Source of the DNA: CAVYHJ01 sp963768165 [NCBI: uncultured bacterium]
GTDB lineage: Bacteria; UBP4; UBA4092
Direction: 5' to 3'
Length of the DNA: 64,000 nt
Assembly: GCA_963768165.1 (NCBI GenBank)
Contig: CAVYHJ010000003.1
Coordinates: 1 to 64,000 of the forward strand
Under the pieces are notes generated by a model, which saw nothing but the letters and a program-made list of their open reading frames with translations, was not told the DNA's origin and made no database searches. Made by a program: the position numbers and the translations under genes. Below are positions 61,039 through 64,000 of the stretch, in pieces; within the stretch, counting starts at the first letter, position 1; every line of letters begins with the position of its first letter.

Positions 61039-64000
61039 ACTCTAATATCTTCACTCAGCACAATGGTTTCAGATTCACCCTCAAGACGTGCAACTCTTTC
61101 ATTAATAGCGTGAATATGATGTTGAGGAACTATTGTTTTTAATTCTTCAAAAGCTTTCTCTATGTCATCCAAATCAAGTTGTGTGATTGATTTTAAATCA
61201 CCTTCATTGATACCATCATACTTTTTAATTATTTGTGCCAAATCATGGCAATAGTCTTTTGCTCTCGGAAGTTTATCTTCAATTATTTTTAATTTTTTTA
61301 AAGCATCGGCTCTTCTACCACTAATTGGAGGAAGTGGATGTTTTTCAAATAAGAGATCACGTACCATTTTAAATACTTCATCATATTGCTTATCGGCTTC
61401 TTTGCCTTTTTTTTCTTTTCCGGCTTTAAAATAGTTAAGAGCTTTTTCGGCTGCTACAATTGATAATTCCTCTGCTTCTTTTAACGCAAAGAGGGAATGT
61501 TCACCTTTTTTACCAAAAGCAACAATTGCATTTGTACTGTAATTTTCTCTAATCACCCGACTTCTTGGTTTTATATTTAGAGCTTCATCATAACTTGTTT
61601 TATCCTTTTTACTCTGATCATATATTTCCCTATGATACGCATCCCAGGAAAGAACCTCGTTTTGACTTTCCGCTTTATGATACTCATCAATAAAGAAACT
61701 TTGAAGTTTTTCGTCATCCGTCAGGGTTTTTGTATCACTACCTACAACTGCATTTATCAGCCGCATTTTAAGTGTGGATATTTGTTTGATTTTAATTTCT
61801 GACTCACCTGTATCTGTAGGGAAGCAGTTATAAATTAATAATTCCGAAAATACTTTTTTATTAATTCTATTTATACGTCCAATCCTTTGAATAACTCTTG
61901 TTGGGTTATATGGAATATCATAGTTAATAACCACGCCAGCGCGGTGTAAATTATAACCTTCACTTAATGCATCCGTTGAGATCAGTACATCATAGTCATT
62001 ATCTTGATCATTTATTCCAATACCTGCATCAAAATTTCTTCGAATAATCTTTTTTGTTGTCTTACTCGCATCTGAGGCTGTATATTTAAGGATACGTTTT
62101 AATCCACGTTTTAAGAGTTCTTCATTCAAGTAATTTACAGTATCTGCATAAGATGAAAAAATGACTATTTTTCTTTGTGGATTTTCTGATAATAACTTAT
62201 CAATTTTCTCTTTAACTTCTTCCAGTTTAGGGTCAAGATCCTTAATACTATTTGCTTTGGGACCAAACCAATTATCCTGCATATCCTCAAGTAATTTTTT
62301 ATCTTTTGTTACATCCTCAATAAATTTGGGATCTATATAGGATTTATCGACAGCAATTAAGCCTTTGGATTCCTTAAGTTTTTGAAATTCAATTTCTGCT
62401 GTTTGTTGATTTAACTCTTCACTTAACGTATCCTCCGTTGATTCAAGGATATCGTCCGGGTTTGGTATCTGCCCTTTTTTCATGATTGGAACTTTACCCA
62501 ATTTAGCCCACCAATCCAAAATCATCTGATTCGACCTAATCATATTCTCCAGCGATATACGGAAAGCCGCTTTGGAACTTTCAAATCTCATCACCAATAA
62601 CCTTTTCATAAATTTAGCCAAGTTAATTTGGGCTGTTTTAAGGTCTGTTTCATCCAAATCTTTTCCATATCTTTTTAAGAATATTTCTCTATCCTGGATA
62701 TATGAAGATGGCTTATATCGAGCGCCAATAAATCCTTTTTCTTGATTCATTTCCTCGGATGTAATTTCCATAATAGTATCCAGGTAAAGTTTTAAAAGCT
62801 TTCCCAGGATATAATCTAATAAAACCGGACCTTCCACTTTAGCAAAATCAACTTTTTGTTTTTTGAGGTCAGTTTTATATCTTGTAATTGTCTGCAAATC
62901 CAACCTAGACCGACGTATAACTACATTTTCGATTAGACGTCTGAGCTCAATAGATATTTCATCTGCTTCCTTATCTATTTGTGATTGGGTTAGATTTCTA
63001 TTTCTTCTTTCTCGATTTAGTTTTTTATATCTTTCAATTAATTCTCTAAAACGCAAACTTAAATTATCCACAGAACGGATAGTAGACTGCCCCGGAATTT
63101 GAAACAATTTTATTAAAGCAAATACATCCTTTGGATCATTATTAAAAGGAGTAGCCGTGAGTAATATTACTTTGTTTTCTGGATGACTATTACAAATGTG
63201 ATGTAACATCCGATAGTCATCAGTGTCTTCATTCCGATAACGATGAGCTTCATCAATTATGATTAAAAGAGGTTTATTATTATTTTTATAATGTTCGTAA
63301 ATATCCTCAATGGCACCGGAACTAAAGACTCTTGCACCCGGAAGTTTAAATTCTTCTTGATAATCTTCCCATTGGTCTTTTAGATGAGGCGGTGCAATAA
63401 TTATTGGTTGAATGTTACAATTATAGGCGACTGCAGCAGCAATAATACTTTTACCAAGACCAACTACATCAGCCAAAATTACCCCATCGTATTTGTTTAG
63501 TTTATCAATAACAATTTTAATGGCATCAAGTTGATATTCTAAATCCATATATTTTTCATTTGTTATCTGACCTGGGCTTTTAATGCTTTCAACAGATTCT
63601 TTTCCAAAAAGTTCATGTAGAACTCTAATATAAACTGCATAAGGGCTAGGAGTAGAATGAATCCATAGGTCTTTTTTTAATTGTTTCAATAAATCATCAT
63701 TATTTTCTTTTGTAGCGATATCTATATTTTGACTATCTTTCCATAAGTCATTAAATTTAGTGAGATATTCAACATAACGTTCTTTATCGCTATAACGTTC
63801 ATTAAGTTCACCTTGATTAAGAAGACCCTGAAAGGTGAAATTGCTTGAGCCCATAAAAACAGTCCCGGGATAGTCACCTTTTTGACTATGCTCAAATTTA
63901 TTGTGCAGAATGTATATTTTGCCGTGTTCTTGAGTTGCTGTGAGTTTGATTTCAAGTGAACCATCTGCAATTTTATTCTCCAATATTTTATACGCATCTT
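61035..64000 (-). CDS. PLD-domain SNF2-type helicase, N-terminal part cut by window
   Basis: The frame is open to the window end, so at least 988 residues are C-terminal to an unseen start. It begins within a phospholipase D-like nuclease domain: HGKIYILHNK and FMGSSNFTFQGL. A superfamily 2 helicase core follows: Walker A DVVGLGKSIIAA, DEAH box IIIDEAHRYRN, motif III LTATPFNND, and the motif V-VI region STDALSEGYNLH and VIQRIGRINRINKK. A long helical region completes it. PLD-helicases next to Eco57I methylases are typical of restriction and DISARM-like loci. Overlaps the methylase by ATGA. Confidence 0.9.
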   Translation of the reverse strand, partial: DAYKILENKIADGSLEIKLTATQEHGKIYILHNKFEHSQKGDYPGTVFMGSSNFTFQGLLNQGELNERYSDKERYVEYLTKFNDLWKDSQNIDIATKENNDDLLKQLKKDLWIHSTPSPYAVYIRVLHELFGKESVESIKSPGQITNEKYMDLEYQLDAIKIVIDKLNKYDGVILADVVGLGKSIIAAAVAYNCNIQPIIIAPPHLKDQWEDYQEEFKLPGARVFSSGAIEDIYEHYKNNNKPLLIIIDEAHRYRNEDTDDYRMLHHICNSHPENKVILLTATPFNNDPKDVFALIKLFQIPGQSTIRSVDNLSLRFRELIERYKKLNRERRNRNLTQSQIDKEADEISIELRRLIENVVIRRSRLDLQTITRYKTDLKKQKVDFAKVEGPVLLDYILGKLLKLYLDTIMEITSEEMNQEKGFIGARYKPSSYIQDREIFLKRYGKDLDETDLKTAQINLAKFMKRLLVMRFESSKAAFRISLENMIRSNQMILDWWAKLGKVPIMKKGQIPNPDDILESTEDTLSEELNQQTAEIEFQKLKESKGLIAVDKSYIDPKFIEDVTKDKKLLEDMQDNWFGPKANSIKDLDPKLEEVKEKIDKLLSENPQRKIVIFSSYADTVNYLNEELLKRGLKRILKYTASDASKTTKKIIRRNFDAGIGINDQDNDYDVLISTDALSEGYNLHRAGVVINYDIPYNPTRVIQRIGRINRINKKVFSELLIYNCFPTDTGESEIKIKQISTLKMRLINAVVGSDTKTLTDDEKLQSFFIDEYHKAESQNEVLSWDAYHREIYDQSKKDKTSYDEALNIKPRSRVIRENYSTNAIVAFGKKGEHSLFALKEAEELSIVAAEKALNYFKAGKEKKGKEADKQYDEVFKMVRDLLFEKHPLPPISGRRADALKKLKIIEDKLPRAKDYCHDLAQIIKKYDGINEGDLKSITQLDLDDIEKAFEELKTIVPQHHIHAINERVARLEGESETIVLSEDIRV

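Overview
The window (about 42% GC by eye) reads as a chromosomal stretch of an uncultivated diderm bacterium. The taxonomic pointers are a DUF1549/DUF1553 + DUF1501 + pre-peptidase C-terminal (PPC) gene trio typical of Planctomycetota, Poribacteria-like and related lineages, several lipoproteins, Tat-exported proteins and a MEMO-AMMECR1 fusion. I cannot name a phylum from sequence alone. There is no rRNA gene, no CRISPR array and no phage. There is one tRNA (Ser-GGA), one complete IS1182-family insertion and many small palindromic and heptamer repeats.

Layout. 1-5.1 kb: two tandem secreted PKD-repeat genes whose last 949 bp appear identical; the first gene is cut by the window edge. 5.2-11.5 kb: exported SagB-type nitroreductase, membrane protein, UppP, PEBP lipoprotein, MUG/UDG-like glycosylase, an NtrC-type sigma-54 activator, and three small lipoproteins, two with WxxGxW motifs. 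12-19.7 kb: two GT-C-type membrane glycosyltransferases, MEMO-AMMECR1 fusion, GlyQ without GlyS, ComM. 19.7-24.4 kb: a small accessory region with an ATPase + Toprim-like partner, VOC protein, exported protein, DUF5678 + retropepsin pair, a BON-like small protein and an anchored protein. 24.5-30.3 kb: orphan molybdenum hydroxylase subunit, antitoxin-like protein broken by a repeat, YnfA, adenine deaminase followed by a decayed paralogue fragment. 30.7-42.2 kb: coiled-coil membrane protein, HAD phosphatase, PilT, the DUF1553/DUF1501/PPC operon, a Rid-fold protein, small hypotheticals.

42.3-55.6 kb (almost all minus strand): 3-hydroxyisobutyrate-dehydrogenase-like enzyme, two paralogous MFS_3 transporters (one frameshifted), a superoxide dismutase with a Tat leader and a second internal start, FMN reductase, DoxX, a U32 peptidase, and a spermidine/putrescine transporter operon (potABCD plus an extra ABC ATPase) starting 20 nt after tRNA-Ser. 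55.9-57.6 kb: IS1182 element sitting inside a palindromic repeat. 57.7-64 kb: overlapping Eco57I-type adenine methylase and PLD-SNF2 helicase genes, a restriction/defence-like locus that runs off the window.

The most unusual whole-window signal is a set of short tandem tracts all with a 7-bp period, plus palindromic elements found both between and inside genes. The best candidates for little-described systems are the ATPase/Toprim-like pair (19703-21123), the PLD-helicase/methylase locus (57667-64000) and the DUF5678/retropepsin pair (22615-23297).
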